Positions 63,941 to 64,000 of a stretch of DNA of 64,000 nt are shown in pieces; the stretch's first letter is position 1; each line of letters begins with the position of its first letter. Under the pieces are notes generated by a model. The model searched no databases. It was not told the DNA's origin and saw only the letters and a list, made by a program, of their open reading frames with translations. Location: contig NC_083379.1 in the NCBI RefSeq assembly GCF_031755915.1, positions 41,982,001 to 42,046,000 of the forward strand, written 5' to 3'. The position numbers and the translations under genes were made by a program. This DNA comes from Ziziphus jujuba. Taxonomy: Eukaryota > Streptophyta > Magnoliopsida > Rosales > Rhamnaceae.

Positions 63941-64000
63941 GTTGTTTTACTATTATTTCTTTCCCCAAATTGGTAGTTTTTTGTGTTCTAATATTTTCTC

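Noticed and set aside
1..64000. A novel defence, mobile or biosynthetic system
   Set aside because: All live genes belong to known plant families with no functional clustering; the only unusual content is rearranged or decayed sequence.

Overview
This window is nuclear DNA from a flowering plant, almost certainly a eudicot. The signs are an AT-rich background dense in (AT)n, (GA)n and (TG)n tracts, genes split by GT-AG introns, and plant-only families (PPR, BIG GRAIN 1-like, BREVIS RADIX-like, GIP1-like). I cannot name the species. No operon, CRISPR array, phage or bacterial system is present. I found no convincing tRNA, rRNA or microRNA gene.

Layout. 1-4.8 kb: the 3' end of a DRG GTPase gene (+) faces a PPR gene (-), followed by a short RING-H2 gene (+). 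4.8-13.2 kb: no gene seen, only microsatellites, a small tandem duplication and one promoter-like block. 13.2-14.5 kb: an intronless BIG GRAIN 1-like gene (-). 14.5-23.5 kb: a second gene desert. 23.6-31.6 kb: a ten-exon GIP1-like gene (-), whose spliced reading frame closes at 851 residues. 31.7-34.6 kb: its upstream region exists twice in direct orientation, with a piece of the neighbouring BREVIS RADIX-like gene between the copies. 35.4-39.7 kb: the intact five-exon BREVIS RADIX-like gene (-, 368 residues). 39.7-45.6 kb: no gene seen. 45.6-53.2 kb: a graveyard holding a diverged repeat pair, an A-rich insertion with target-site duplication, an RNase H fragment, a chaperonin-60 pseudogene that keeps an intron, unidentified glycine-rich remnants, and Copia-like LTR fragments. 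54.5-59.3 kb: a complete six-exon PDAT1-like gene (+, 684 residues). 61.0 kb to the end: the 5' part of an ataxin-2/CID4-like gene (+) with a probable intron in its leader.

The genes look like independent housekeeping and developmental loci. They cover ribosome-associated GTPase work, organelle RNA processing, ubiquitin ligation, auxin and vascular growth signalling, oil synthesis and RNA granules. I see no shared pathway. The most informative structure is the 31.7-37.2 kb rearrangement, which reads as a tandem duplication with breakpoints in the GIP1-like leader and in BREVIS RADIX-like exon 3, followed by an internal deletion. Exon boundaries were set by hand from GT/AG signals, reading-frame closure and remembered family sequences. 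No alignment was run.
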